A DNA stretch of 64,000 bases from Gordonia pseudamarae (GCF_025273675.1 NZ_CP045809.1:4402001-4466000); one strand, 5' to 3'. Counted from the first letter of the stretch, positions 26,244-34,001 are shown. Notes: generated from the letters alone by a model not told the origin. Program-made: numbers and translations.

Positions 26244-27152
26244 TCAGTGGTCGCCGGCCAGCGCCAGAACGCGCTGCGCCTGCTTGAGATGGGGCAGATC
26301 GAGCATCTTGCCGTCGAGCGCGACGGTACCGACGTCGGCGGAGAACGCCTCGATCACCCGTTGTGCGTACTCCACCTCACCAGCCGTGGGGGTGAACGCG
26401 GCGTTGATCGTGTCCACCTGGCCCGGGTGTATCGCGATACGGCCCGAGAACCCTTCCGCGCGGGCCCGGCGAGAGGATTCGGCCAGTCCCTCGTCGTCGG
26501 CGATGTCGACGTAGAGGGTCTCCACCGCCTCGACGTCGGCGGCCCGCGCCCCCATCAGCATCAGTGACCGCACCAATCGATAGGTCATCGCCCATTCCCC
26601 GTCCGGACCGACATTCGTCGAGGCGCCCAGGGCCGCACTGAGATCCTCTGCTCCCCAGGTCAATCCATAGAGACGATCAATTCCGGCGGTGGCGAAGTCA
26701 CCGAGCCGGAACGGCGCGCGGGCCGTCTCGGTGGCCACCGGCAACACCTTGATGGCGCCGGCCGGCAACCGGTGGGAGGTTTCGAGTGCCTCCAGATAGT
26801 GCCCGACCCGCAGCACATCGTCGGGGCCGTCGATCTTGGGGATCATGATCCCGGCAGGGGCCGCCGGAACCACCGCGGCCAGGTCCTCGAGCGCCAGACC
26901 GCTGTCGAGCGGGTTGATCCGCACCCACAGCCGGGGGCCGTCCCGATCGCCCAGCTCGCCGACGATGAACTCCGACACCATCTGTCGCGCAAGCAGTTTA
27001 CGGGATGCGCTCACCGCATCCTCGAGATCGAGGATCACCGCGTCGGCGGCCGAGGAAGCAACTTTGCCGAGCTTACGCTCGCTGTCGCCGGGCACGAACA
27101 GAAACGACCGGATCGGCGTACCGGCCGACGCCGCGGCGGCGGTGGCCCTCAT
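26244..27152 (-). CDS. CitE-like HpcH/HpaI-family lyase
   Basis: The product is 302 residues. The CitE family is recognised by RSFLFVPGDSERKLGK, DAVILDLEDAV (acidic metal ligands), LWVRINPLDSG with the conserved Arg, IMIPKIDGPDDV, VLPVATETARA and SGRIAIHPGQVDTIN. These enzymes cleave or form citramalyl-, malyl- or 3-hydroxyacyl-CoA by a Claisen-type reaction using Mg. It overlaps the MaoC hydratase stop by 4 bp, a pairing seen in mycobacteria, where a MaoC gene precedes CitE (the Rv2499c-Rv2498c arrangement). Hydration followed by carbon-carbon cleavage is the likely job. Confidence 0.87.
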   Translation of the reverse strand: MRATAAAASAGTPIRSFLFVPGDSERKLGKVASSAADAVILDLEDAVSASRKLLARQMVSEFIVGELGDRDGPRLWVRINPLDSGLALEDLAAVVPAAPAGIMIPKIDGPDDVLRVGHYLEALETSHRLPAGAIKVLPVATETARAPFRLGDFATAGIDRLYGLTWGAEDLSAALGASTNVGPDGEWAMTYRLVRSLMLMGARAADVEAVETLYVDIADDEGLAESSRRARAEGFSGRIAIHPGQVDTINAAFTPTAGEVEYAQRVIEAFSADVGTVALDGKMLDLPHLKQAQRVLALAGDH

Positions 27153-27604
27153 GCCGCCGGACGCTTCCGCTGCAGACCGCTGCGCTTGCAGGTGGCGACC
27201 AGTTCGTCGTGCTGGTTGAACGCCTGATGCAGGAAGGTCACGATTCCCTGATCGGGCCGCGACCTGGACTCGCGCAGGTCGATCACCTCCGACTCGACGT
27301 GAATCGTGTCGCCATGGAAGAGCGGCTTGGGAAATCTGACCTCATCCCAGCCCAGATTGGCCACCGCGGTGCCCAGGGTGGTGTCTCCCACCGAGATTCC
27401 CACCATCAACCCGAGCGTGAAGGCGCTGTTGACAACCCGCTGCCCGAAGTCGGTGCCCTTCATGTACTCCTCGTCGAGGTGCAACAGGGCCGGATTGTGC
27501 GTCATCGCGGTGAACAGCACATTGTCGGTCTCGGTGACGGTCCGCCGGATCGGATGCTCAAACCTCTGGCCGACCGTCAGGTCGTCGAACCACACGCCAG
27601 GCAT
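27149..27604 (-). CDS. MaoC-family hydratase (mesaconyl-CoA hydratase-like)
   Basis: The product is 151 residues. It has the hotdog MaoC pattern with TVTETDNVLFTAMTHNPALLHLDEEYM (Asn/His catalytic region), GQRVVNSAFTLGLMVG and PLFHGDTIHVESEV. It resembles the mesaconyl-CoA hydratase group and would supply the 3-hydroxyacyl-CoA cleaved by the overlapping CitE-like lyase. The promoter gap (113 bp) to the divergent acyl-CoA dehydrogenase contains a TGGT-ACG-ACCA operator, so all three genes are probably induced together. Confidence 0.85.
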   Translation of the reverse strand: MPGVWFDDLTVGQRFEHPIRRTVTETDNVLFTAMTHNPALLHLDEEYMKGTDFGQRVVNSAFTLGLMVGISVGDTTLGTAVANLGWDEVRFPKPLFHGDTIHVESEVIDLRESRSRPDQGIVTFLHQAFNQHDELVATCKRSGLQRKRPAA

Positions 27605-27635
27605 AGACTTCCTCCATTGCTTCGCATTTGCTCGT

Positions 27636-27648
27636 ATGGTACGACCAT
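27636..27648. promoter_or_regulatory. GntR/FadR-type operator in the MaoC/acyl-CoA dehydrogenase divergent promoter
   Basis: ATGGT-ACG-ACCAT contains the exact TGGT-N3-ACCA core. It lies 32 bp before the MaoC start and 70 bp before the acyl-CoA dehydrogenase start. Confidence 0.68.
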
Positions 27649-27717
27649 TTTTACTCGATGGTCAATACCGCTACCCAGAAGCGGCCGGCCGATCCCCCAC
27701 CACCGGACAGGACAACC

Positions 27718-28875
27718 ATGGTTTCGTTCAACTTCTCCGCCGAACACCAGCAATTCGCCGAAGTGCTAAGCGATTTCAGCACCAAGGCACTGCTCCCGCA
27801 CTACAACCGGCGGGCCGCGAGCACGGAGTTCCCGTTCGACGCCTTCGCCGAACTCGGCAAGCTCGGGGTACTCGGGATCGGACTGCCGGAGAAGTTCGGC
27901 GGCACAGGCGCCGAAGACCCCGTGCTGCTCGGGCTCGCCACCGAAACCCTCGCCGCCGGAGACATCAACCTGGCGTCGGCCCCCATCCAGGTGGGCCTGG
28001 TCGGCTCCCAGCTGCTCTACGCGAGTGACGAAGTACAGGAACGCTACCTGCCCACACTGATCTCCGGAAAGGAGACACTGGCCATCGCGCTGACCGAACC
28101 CGGATCCGGATCGGACGCCGGTGCGCTGCGCACCACCGCCACCCCGGTCGACGGTGGCTGGCGACTGTCGGGCGAGAAGACCGCGATCAGCTGGGCCATG
28201 AACGCCTCGGCAACGCTCGTCTACGCGCGCACGCCCGGCACCACCCGGTCCCAGGGAGTGAGCTGCTTCCTGGTCCCGATGGCCGCCGAGGGCGTCACCC
28301 GTCATCACATGCTCGGGATGGGCTGCCTGCCGCTCGGCTGGGGATCGATCCACCTCGACAACGTGTTCATCCCGGCCGATCACCTGGTCGGCGAGGAGGG
28401 ACGCGGCTTCCACACGGTGATGAATCACTTCGATTTCAGCAGGGCGGCAATCGGTCTCATGTGCCTGGGGGCGGCCCGGCAGAGCCTCGACGAGGCCCTG
28501 ACCTATTCTGAGCAGCGAGAGGCGTTCGGGCAGAAGATTTCCCGCTACCAGGGCGTGTCGTTCGGGCTGGCCGAACAGGCGACCTACCTGGAGGCCGCCA
28601 GGCTGCTCTGCTACAAGGCATTGTGGTTACGCGAGGCGGAACAGCCGCACACCTCGCTGGCGTCGATGAGCAAGTGGTGGCCGCCGCAGGTGGCACGCCA
28701 GGCCATCGAAGTGGCGATGCGCATCCACGGAAACCTCGGCTACGCCGCCGAGTTCCCCCATCAGGCGCGCTACCGGGATGTGATGGCGTATCTGGTGGCC
28801 GCCGACGGCAGCGCCGAGATCCAGAAGCGGATCATCGCCGCCGACCTCTACCGCAACGGCACCGTCGCCTACTGA
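27718..28875 (+). CDS. Acyl-CoA dehydrogenase with Asp at the usual catalytic Glu position (AliB-like candidate)
   Basis: The product is 385 residues from the ATG at 27718; an in-frame ATG at 27658 lies beside the operator and is less likely. The family is clear from FDAFAELGKLGVLGIGLP, IALTEPGSGSDAGALR, SGEKTAIS, SEQREAFGQKISRYQGV and RIHGNLGYAAEFPHQ. In the C-terminal motif where most family members have Glu-Gly-Thr/Ser, it reads AADGSAEIQK, so Asp363 replaces the catalytic Glu. I recall that alicyclic acyl-CoA dehydrogenases also use an Asp base, which together with the neighbours suggests a cyclohexanecarboxyl-CoA dehydrogenase-like role. It diverges from the MaoC/CitE pair across a shared operator. 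Confidence 0.88.
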   Translation: MVSFNFSAEHQQFAEVLSDFSTKALLPHYNRRAASTEFPFDAFAELGKLGVLGIGLPEKFGGTGAEDPVLLGLATETLAAGDINLASAPIQVGLVGSQLLYASDEVQERYLPTLISGKETLAIALTEPGSGSDAGALRTTATPVDGGWRLSGEKTAISWAMNASATLVYARTPGTTRSQGVSCFLVPMAAEGVTRHHMLGMGCLPLGWGSIHLDNVFIPADHLVGEEGRGFHTVMNHFDFSRAAIGLMCLGAARQSLDEALTYSEQREAFGQKISRYQGVSFGLAEQATYLEAARLLCYKALWLREAEQPHTSLASMSKWWPPQVARQAIEVAMRIHGNLGYAAEFPHQARYRDVMAYLVAADGSAEIQKRIIAADLYRNGTVAY

Positions 28876-28882
28876 CACCCAC

Positions 28883-28896
28883 CCCCCTATCGGGGG
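28883..28896. promoter_or_regulatory. C-run/G-run inverted repeat
   Basis: CCCCC-TATC-GGGGG begins 8 bp after the acyl-CoA dehydrogenase stop. It may be its terminator, but it also forms part of the leader of the downstream alcohol dehydrogenase, 20 bp before a long palindrome, an arrangement repeated before the P450 gene. Confidence 0.4.
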
Positions 28897-28908
28897 ATAC
28901 CGCTCGCC

Positions 28909-28936
28909 CCGGCGGGTGATGTGCATCACCCGCCGG
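28909..28936. promoter_or_regulatory. 13-bp perfect palindrome upstream of the NDMA-type alcohol dehydrogenase
   Basis: Two 13-bp arms (28909-28921 and 28924-28936) are perfectly complementary across TG. The core GTGATGTGCATCAC (28916-28929) resembles GTGACGCGCGTCAC before the P450 gene. It lies about 130 bp before the start codon at 29065, so it is better explained as an operator than as a terminator for the gene ending at 28875, although either is possible. Confidence 0.5.
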
Positions 28937-29064
28937 TGTGACACTGTGGGTCCGCGGACACATGGCCGGATCGCCATACACGCATCGATCGATGTCGACC
29001 GTCCGCGTGAATCCGTTCCCGCAGTGGCGAAAGCGCCACCGCCCCATAGGAGGTACCAGACCAC

Positions 29065-30183
29065 ATGAAGACTCGCGGCGCGATCCTGCGGACCGTTCCC
29101 GGAAAGTTCGAGGTCACCGACCTGATCCTCGACGATCCCCGGCAGAATGAGATCAGGGTCAAGATGGTGGCCTCGGGGATGTGCCACTCCGACGACCACA
29201 TGGCCACCGGCGATCTGCCCGTGGCGGTGTATCCGGTGTGCGGTGGGCACGAGGGCGCGGGCATCGTCGACGCCGTCGGCCCCAACACCAAGGGATTCGC
29301 CCCCGGCGACAAGGTCGTCTTCTCGTTCCTGCCGGCCTGCGGAAAATGCCGGTGGTGCGCCACCGGCCACCAGAATCTGTGTGACCTCGGCGCCACGGTA
29401 CTGGTCGGCTCCCGCTGGGACGATCCGGAGAGCTTCCGGCTGTCCCTGGCCGACGGCACCCCCGTCGGCCAGGCACTGGGTATCTCCACCTTCTCCGAAT
29501 ACACCACCGTGGCTGTCGATTCCGCGGTGAAGGTGCCCGACGACACGCCGCTGGAGAAGGCCTGCCTGCTCGGTTGCGCCGTGGGTACCGGATGGGGTTC
29601 GGCGGTCCGCACCGGCGATGTCCAGGCCGGCGACACCGTCCTGGTCTTCGGCGCCGGCGGTATCGGATCCTTCGCGGTCCAGGGTGCCGCACATGCCGGC
29701 GCCGCGCGGCTCATCGTCGTCGATCCGGTCGAGTTCAAGCGGGAAAGTGCCCTGTCCCTCGGCGCCACGCACGCGGTCGCCACCGCGGAGGAAGGTATCG
29801 CGCTGGCCCAGTCGTTCACCAATGGCCAGGGCGCCGACGTCGCCATCGTGACGGTCGGCGTGATCACCGGTGATCATGTGGCCCAGGCATTCTCGGGAAT
29901 CCGTAAGCAGGGCACCGTGGTGGTGACGGCGCTGGGTAATGCCGCCGCGGTGGGGCTGCCGATCTCGATCCTCGAACTCACCCTGTACGAGAAGAAGATC
30001 AAGGGATCGCTGTTCGGATCGTCCAACCCGAGCGCCGACATCCCGATCCTGCTCGACCTCTACCGGGCGGGCTACCTCAAACTCGACGAGGTGATCACCA
30101 CCGAGTACTCCCTCGACGAGATCAACCGGGGCTACGAGGACATGCACGCGGGCAAGAACATCCGCGGCGTCATCCGATTCTGA
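29065..30183 (+). CDS. NDMA-dependent zinc alcohol dehydrogenase
   Basis: The product is 372 residues, with AGGAGGT about 10 bases before the ATG. It has the catalytic zinc motifs MCHSDDHM and GGHEGAG, a structural zinc cluster (CGKCRWCATGHQNLC), an insert GATVLVGSRWDDPESFRL, the NAD loop VFGAGGIGSFAVQGAAHAG and the end NIRGVIRF. This is the actinobacterial NDMA-dependent (nicotinoprotein, mycofactocin-associated) alcohol dehydrogenase type. It keeps its NAD bound and needs an external acceptor. It probably oxidises the alcohol made by the P450. It is transcribed alone between a palindrome-rich leader and a 21-bp-stem terminator. Confidence 0.9.
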   Translation: MKTRGAILRTVPGKFEVTDLILDDPRQNEIRVKMVASGMCHSDDHMATGDLPVAVYPVCGGHEGAGIVDAVGPNTKGFAPGDKVVFSFLPACGKCRWCATGHQNLCDLGATVLVGSRWDDPESFRLSLADGTPVGQALGISTFSEYTTVAVDSAVKVPDDTPLEKACLLGCAVGTGWGSAVRTGDVQAGDTVLVFGAGGIGSFAVQGAAHAGAARLIVVDPVEFKRESALSLGATHAVATAEEGIALAQSFTNGQGADVAIVTVGVITGDHVAQAFSGIRKQGTVVVTALGNAAAVGLPISILELTLYEKKIKGSLFGSSNPSADIPILLDLYRAGYLKLDEVITTEYSLDEINRGYEDMHAGKNIRGVIRF

Positions 30184-30197
30184 CCGGGGCTACGGCC

Positions 30198-30243
30198 AAA
30201 GAGGGTGGCGGTGACCGGAAATCCGGTCACCGCCACCCTCTTT
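30198..30243. terminator. Very strong bidirectional terminator (21-bp perfect stem)
   Basis: The arms 30198-30218 and 30223-30243 are fully complementary (starting AAAGAGGGTGGCGG) around an AAAT loop. The A-tract and T-tract at the two ends suit termination in both directions between convergent genes ending at 30183 and 30260. Confidence 0.92.
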
Positions 30244-30259
30244 CGTGCGGTACGCGCGG

Positions 30260-31075
30260 CTACGCGGCCGAGATTCCACCGTTGACACTGATCGCCTGAC
30301 CGGTGAGCTTGGCCGCTCCCGGCCCGGCCAGGAAGGCCACCAGCTCGCCGAGATCCTCCGGCCGTGCCACACCCAGACTCGCCGCCTGGGCGGCCTTGGC
30401 GAACAGCTTGGCGCTGAAGCCGTCCTTGGTGACCTTCTCCGCGGTGATCGTCCCCTCCACCAGCGACGGTGTGAGCACGTTCGCCCTGATCCCGTAGCGC
30501 TTCTCCTCGATCGCCAGCGTCCTGGTGAACATGATGATCGCCGCCATCGCCGCACCGATCACCGATTCACCCGGCGTGGCGGTCTTTCCCGCGTCGGAGG
30601 CGACGGTGATGATCGAACCGCCACCGCGCCTGCGCATATGCGGGATCACCGCGCCCGACATCTGCAACGGTGCAAGTGCGAGTTGGCTCAGGACCGACCC
30701 GATGTCGCCGAGCGGCATCCGCCCAAACGGTTCGGGACGTACATCCGGCGCGGTGGAGCTGAGCAGGATATCGATTCCCGGCAACAACTCCGCCGCCCGA
30801 TCGGCGATCTCCTGCGCACTCTCCGGCCGCACCGCGTCGCCCGCGACGAACTGGGGCTTGGGCAGACCCTCGTCGACGAACCGCTGCTGGGCGAGCAGAC
30901 CGCGGTCGGCCGAACGTCCTACCAGCACGATGCCCGAAACCCCGCCCCGGGCCAGCGCCAGCGCCGAACTCAGCCCGATTCCCGACGTCCCGCCCACGAT
31001 CAACGCACCGCAGTCCGCCAGCTCACGCACCACCGGTCCGGGCCTGGCTTCCTGCCCGGAGTTCTCACCACTCAT
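30260..31075 (-). CDS. SDR-fold protein lacking the catalytic Tyr and Lys (pseudo-SDR)
   Basis: The product is 271 residues. It keeps the cofactor loop GGTSGIG (28-34), a Ser (160) in TVASDAG and the end LTGQAISVNGG, so the Rossmann fold and NAD(P) site look intact. However, the YxxxK catalytic pair is replaced: the segment reads SVIGAAMAAI, putting Ile173 and Met177 where Tyr and Lys should be. NNAG is replaced by SSTAP (106-110). It is therefore unlikely to be an ordinary dehydrogenase and may be a binding, regulatory or differently catalysing protein. It is the last gene of the minus-strand oxidation operon, 58 bp after an aldehyde dehydrogenase. Confidence 0.82.
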   Translation of the reverse strand: MSGENSGQEARPGPVVRELADCGALIVGGTSGIGLSSALALARGGVSGIVLVGRSADRGLLAQQRFVDEGLPKPQFVAGDAVRPESAQEIADRAAELLPGIDILLSSTAPDVRPEPFGRMPLGDIGSVLSQLALAPLQMSGAVIPHMRRRGGGSIITVASDAGKTATPGESVIGAAMAAIIMFTRTLAIEEKRYGIRANVLTPSLVEGTITAEKVTKDGFSAKLFAKAAQAASLGVARPEDLGELVAFLAGPGAAKLTGQAISVNGGISAA

Positions 31076-31133
31076 TGTCTTTCCTTCACCTTCGTTGCCC
31101 CGCGATTGCCCGTCCGCAATGATTCACGGACGA

Positions 31134-32594
31134 TCACAGATAGATCGACTTCTTGACCAGGTACGCCTCCAGACCTTCGGGACCGAGTTCACGCCCCAGT
31201 CCCGAGGACTTGATACCACCGAACGGTGCCGTCGGATCGGGCAGATAGGCGTTGATGCCCAGCGAACCGGTTTCGATCCGGCGCGCCACGGCCACGCCGT
31301 GATCGTGGTCGGAGGTCCAGATGGAGCCTCCCAGACCGTATTCGGAGTCGTTGGCGATACGGACCGCCTCGTCATCGCCGTCGTAGGCGATGATCGAGAG
31401 CACCGGGCCGAAGATCTCCTCCTGGGCGATGACCGACGAATTGTCTACGCCGGCAAAGATGGTCGGCTGCACGAACCAGCCCTTGTCGAGCTGTTCCGGA
31501 CGACCCCCGCCGGTGGTGAGCATGGCCCCGGAGTCACGGCCCTTGGCGATGTAGGATTCGACACGCTCACGCTGACGTGCGCTGGCCATCGGGCCGATCT
31601 GGGTGGTCGGGTCGAGGGCGTCACCGACCTGCAGGTACTGCGCGAAGCCGGTGAAGGTTTCCACCACCTCGTCGTAGCGGCTCTTGGGCGCGAGGATACG
31701 GGTGCCGAGGAAACAGGTCTGGCCGTTGTTGAGCAGTGTGGAGCTGAAGAGCTGCTCGCCGATCTTGGCCAGGTCCAGGTCGGCGTCGTCGAGGATCACC
31801 GCGGCGGACTTGCCACCGAGTTCGAGGGTGACCGGGCGCAGCAGCCGACCGCACGCCTCGGCGATACTCCGGCCCGCGCCGGTCGATCCGGTGAACGCCA
31901 CCTTGTCGATACCGGGATGCGACACAAGGTAGGATCCCAGGTCGCGACCACCCGGGACGATGTTGATCACCCCGTCGGGGATGCCCGCCGCCGCGATGGC
32001 CTCGGCGAAGATCACCGAGTCCAGCACGGTCTCCGGGGATGGCTTGAAAACGAAGGTACAGCCCGCGGCCAGGCCCGGTGCGTACTTGAAGGCGGCAAGT
32101 GCCTGCGGGAAGTTCCACGGCACGATCGCACCCACCACGCCGATCGGCGTGGAGGTCACCAGAGTCGAACCGCCGAGCAGGCCCGGGCGGGTCTCCTCGA
32201 ACGGACGCTGCCGGGCCAGTCCGGCATAGTAGCGCAGCAGCAGCGGCGGGAACACCGCCTCCAGCTTCTCCGCGACCGCGATCGGCATGCCGTTCTGGCT
32301 GCTCACCGCCGCCGCGATCGCCCCGGCTCGTTTGTCGTATTCGTCGGCGAGGCGTTCCATCGCGTCGGCCCGCTGATCGGGGGTGAAACCTCCCCAGCCG
32401 TTCGGATCGTCGAACGCGGCCCGCGCGGCGGCGACGGCGGCGTCGATGTCGCTCTGCGCGCCTTCGGGTACCGACCCGATCCGTTCCTCGGTACTGGCCG
32501 AGTTCACGGTGATCCTCGCGCCCGACGATGGCGTGCGCCACGCTCCGCCGATGAACAGTTCGTCGGTATCCGTCCTGGATTCAGCTGTTGTCAT
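31134..32594 (-). CDS. NAD-dependent aldehyde dehydrogenase
   Basis: The product is 486 residues from the ATG at 32594 (MTTAES), preceded by AAGGGA. The family is certain: VPWNFPQALAAFKYAPGLAAG, FTGSTGAGRSIAE for NAD, VTLELGGKSAAV with the general-base Glu, NNGQTCFLGTRI with the nucleophilic Cys, and QEEIFGPVLSI. It should oxidise the aldehyde from the alcohol dehydrogenases to a carboxylic acid. It resembles the second aldehyde dehydrogenase at 35649 throughout, so the operon carries two paralogues, perhaps for two aldehydes or two oxidation levels. Confidence 0.93.
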   Translation of the reverse strand: MTTAESRTDTDELFIGGAWRTPSSGARITVNSASTEERIGSVPEGAQSDIDAAVAAARAAFDDPNGWGGFTPDQRADAMERLADEYDKRAGAIAAAVSSQNGMPIAVAEKLEAVFPPLLLRYYAGLARQRPFEETRPGLLGGSTLVTSTPIGVVGAIVPWNFPQALAAFKYAPGLAAGCTFVFKPSPETVLDSVIFAEAIAAAGIPDGVINIVPGGRDLGSYLVSHPGIDKVAFTGSTGAGRSIAEACGRLLRPVTLELGGKSAAVILDDADLDLAKIGEQLFSSTLLNNGQTCFLGTRILAPKSRYDEVVETFTGFAQYLQVGDALDPTTQIGPMASARQRERVESYIAKGRDSGAMLTTGGGRPEQLDKGWFVQPTIFAGVDNSSVIAQEEIFGPVLSIIAYDGDDEAVRIANDSEYGLGGSIWTSDHDHGVAVARRIETGSLGINAYLPDPTAPFGGIKSSGLGRELGPEGLEAYLVKKSIYL

Positions 32595-32705
32595 TTCCCT
32601 TGCTCCAATTTTCATTTCACTCGTGCTTGATGTCGCCCGTGGTGGCCTCGACAGGCGGTGGATGAATCGCCGCGACCGGATCCCCCGCGACCGGACCGCA
32701 CCGGG

Positions 32706-32981
32706 TCAGGCGCCTTTCAACCGGATCATCTGGTCGGTACCCGTGTTGTGGCCGATCCAGTTCGCGGCCCGGAGAATCCGGATACGAAGGTCCGATTTCG
32801 TCGCCCAGTACTCGTTCAATTCGCTGCTGCGCGCCGCCTCCAGGATCCGTTGGCGGAACCGCACCGGGGTGAGGCCGAAATGGATCATGAGATCTTCGGG
32901 GCTGCTTCCGCCGTAGGGCTCCCAGCGCCGATGATGCTCGACCAGATCTTGCAGATATTGTTGATGCGAATTGAGTCTCAT
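32706..32981 (-). CDS. Small conserved-looking protein of unknown function (91 aa)
   Basis: A 91-residue reading frame with a good ribosome site (GAAGG about 8 bases upstream) lies between an enoyl-CoA hydratase and an aldehyde dehydrogenase gene in the same orientation. The sequence is basic, aromatic-rich and probably helical (YLQDLVEHHRRWEPYGG, DLMIHFGLTPVRFRQRILE, LRIRILRAANWIGHN). The middle segment resembles the helix-turn-helix-like core of small actinobacterial DUF3263 proteins, but I cannot confirm this. It has no Cys cluster, signal peptide or membrane helix. A DNA- or protein-binding accessory role is possible. Confidence 0.6.
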   Translation of the reverse strand: MRLNSHQQYLQDLVEHHRRWEPYGGSSPEDLMIHFGLTPVRFRQRILEAARSSELNEYWATKSDLRIRILRAANWIGHNTGTDQMIRLKGA

Positions 32982-33115
32982 CAGAGTACCTTCATTGAAT
33001 TCACGCGAATCTCATGGGTCCGAATGTGCTACGTATCCGCAGAACACTCTGTGGCAGAACAACACCGGGTGGGTGGGTGCGCCGCGGCCGCGATCATCAC
33101 CCGGCCCGGGGCGTG

Positions 33116-33937
33116 TCACGCGAGTCCGTTGAGGGGTGTCGCGGTCTCGCCCGCACGACCCTGATCGGTCTTGTCGAAGAACTGTTGCGATCTGGCCTGG
33201 ACGGTGGTGTTTCCTCCGCACAGCGCGTATCCCCACATCGCCTCGACACGCAGTTGGTCGTGCAGGGGGCGGCCGACGATCTCGAGAACGGTCTCCTTCG
33301 CCGATTCGATGGCGGCCTGGTCGCACCGGAGAATCTGCCGCAGCAGCAGTTCGGTCTCTTCCGCAAGCCGCTCGTGCGGCACCACCCGGTTCACCATGTT
33401 CGCCGCGTATGCCCGCTGCGCCGACACGTGTTCGCCGGTGAGCACCATCTCCATGGCGAATCCGACACCGCAGGTGTTGACGAGCCTGACGATTCCGCCG
33501 TCGGCCGAGTGCATCCCGCGACGTACCTCAAAGGTGCCGAATTTCGCTCGGTCCGAACAGATCCGAAGATCACACGCCATAGCCAGCTCGATGCCGTGCC
33601 CCAGACACCAACCGTCGATCGAGGCGATGATCGGCTTGGCTATCCGCGACAGCGGCCCGCGTGTGATTCCCGAGAGCCCGTCCTCGATTCGTTCGCGACC
33701 CACCATCGGTCCGACCGTCTGCCATTCCGGTGCATGGGTTTTGAGATCGGCACCGGCGGTGAAGGTCTCACCCGAACCACGCAGGACCGCCACCCGCAGT
33801 TCCGGGTCGTCCCGAAAGTCCGCGAATGCCGCCGACAGCAGCTCGTGCGTTTCGACGTCGACGGCGTTCTTCACCTCGGGCCGGTTGATGGTGATCCACG
33901 CGACCTCGCCACGCTTCTCGTACAGAACTTTACTCAC
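33116..33937 (-). CDS. Enoyl-CoA hydratase (crotonase family)
   Basis: The product is 273 residues from a GTG at 33937, seven bases after GAGG; a TTG two codons upstream is less likely. Crotonase marks are RPEVKNAVDV, FTAGADLKTH, and GWCLGHGIELAMACDLRI with the first catalytic Glu. KFGTFEVRRGMHSADGGIVRL supplies a second Glu. It keeps both glutamates, unlike the paralogues at 2330-4009, so hydration of an enoyl-CoA is credible. It follows the CoA ligase by about 65 bp in the minus-strand oxidation operon and could act on the acid made by the aldehyde dehydrogenases after activation. Confidence 0.87.
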   Translation of the reverse strand: MSKVLYEKRGEVAWITINRPEVKNAVDVETHELLSAAFADFRDDPELRVAVLRGSGETFTAGADLKTHAPEWQTVGPMVGRERIEDGLSGITRGPLSRIAKPIIASIDGWCLGHGIELAMACDLRICSDRAKFGTFEVRRGMHSADGGIVRLVNTCGVGFAMEMVLTGEHVSAQRAYAANMVNRVVPHERLAEETELLLRQILRCDQAAIESAKETVLEIVGRPLHDQLRVEAMWGYALCGGNTTVQARSQQFFDKTDQGRAGETATPLNGLA

Positions 33938-34001
33938 TGGCAATCCTCACTCATCGCTCGTTTCCCCGCGGTTCTTGCTCTCCCGCGGTCGGACATGGCC
34001 G

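Noticed and set aside
26226..28896. CCCCC-N4-GGGGG repeats as transposon ends
   Set aside because: No transposase gene, target duplication or longer terminal similarity is present. They are better explained as terminators or operators.
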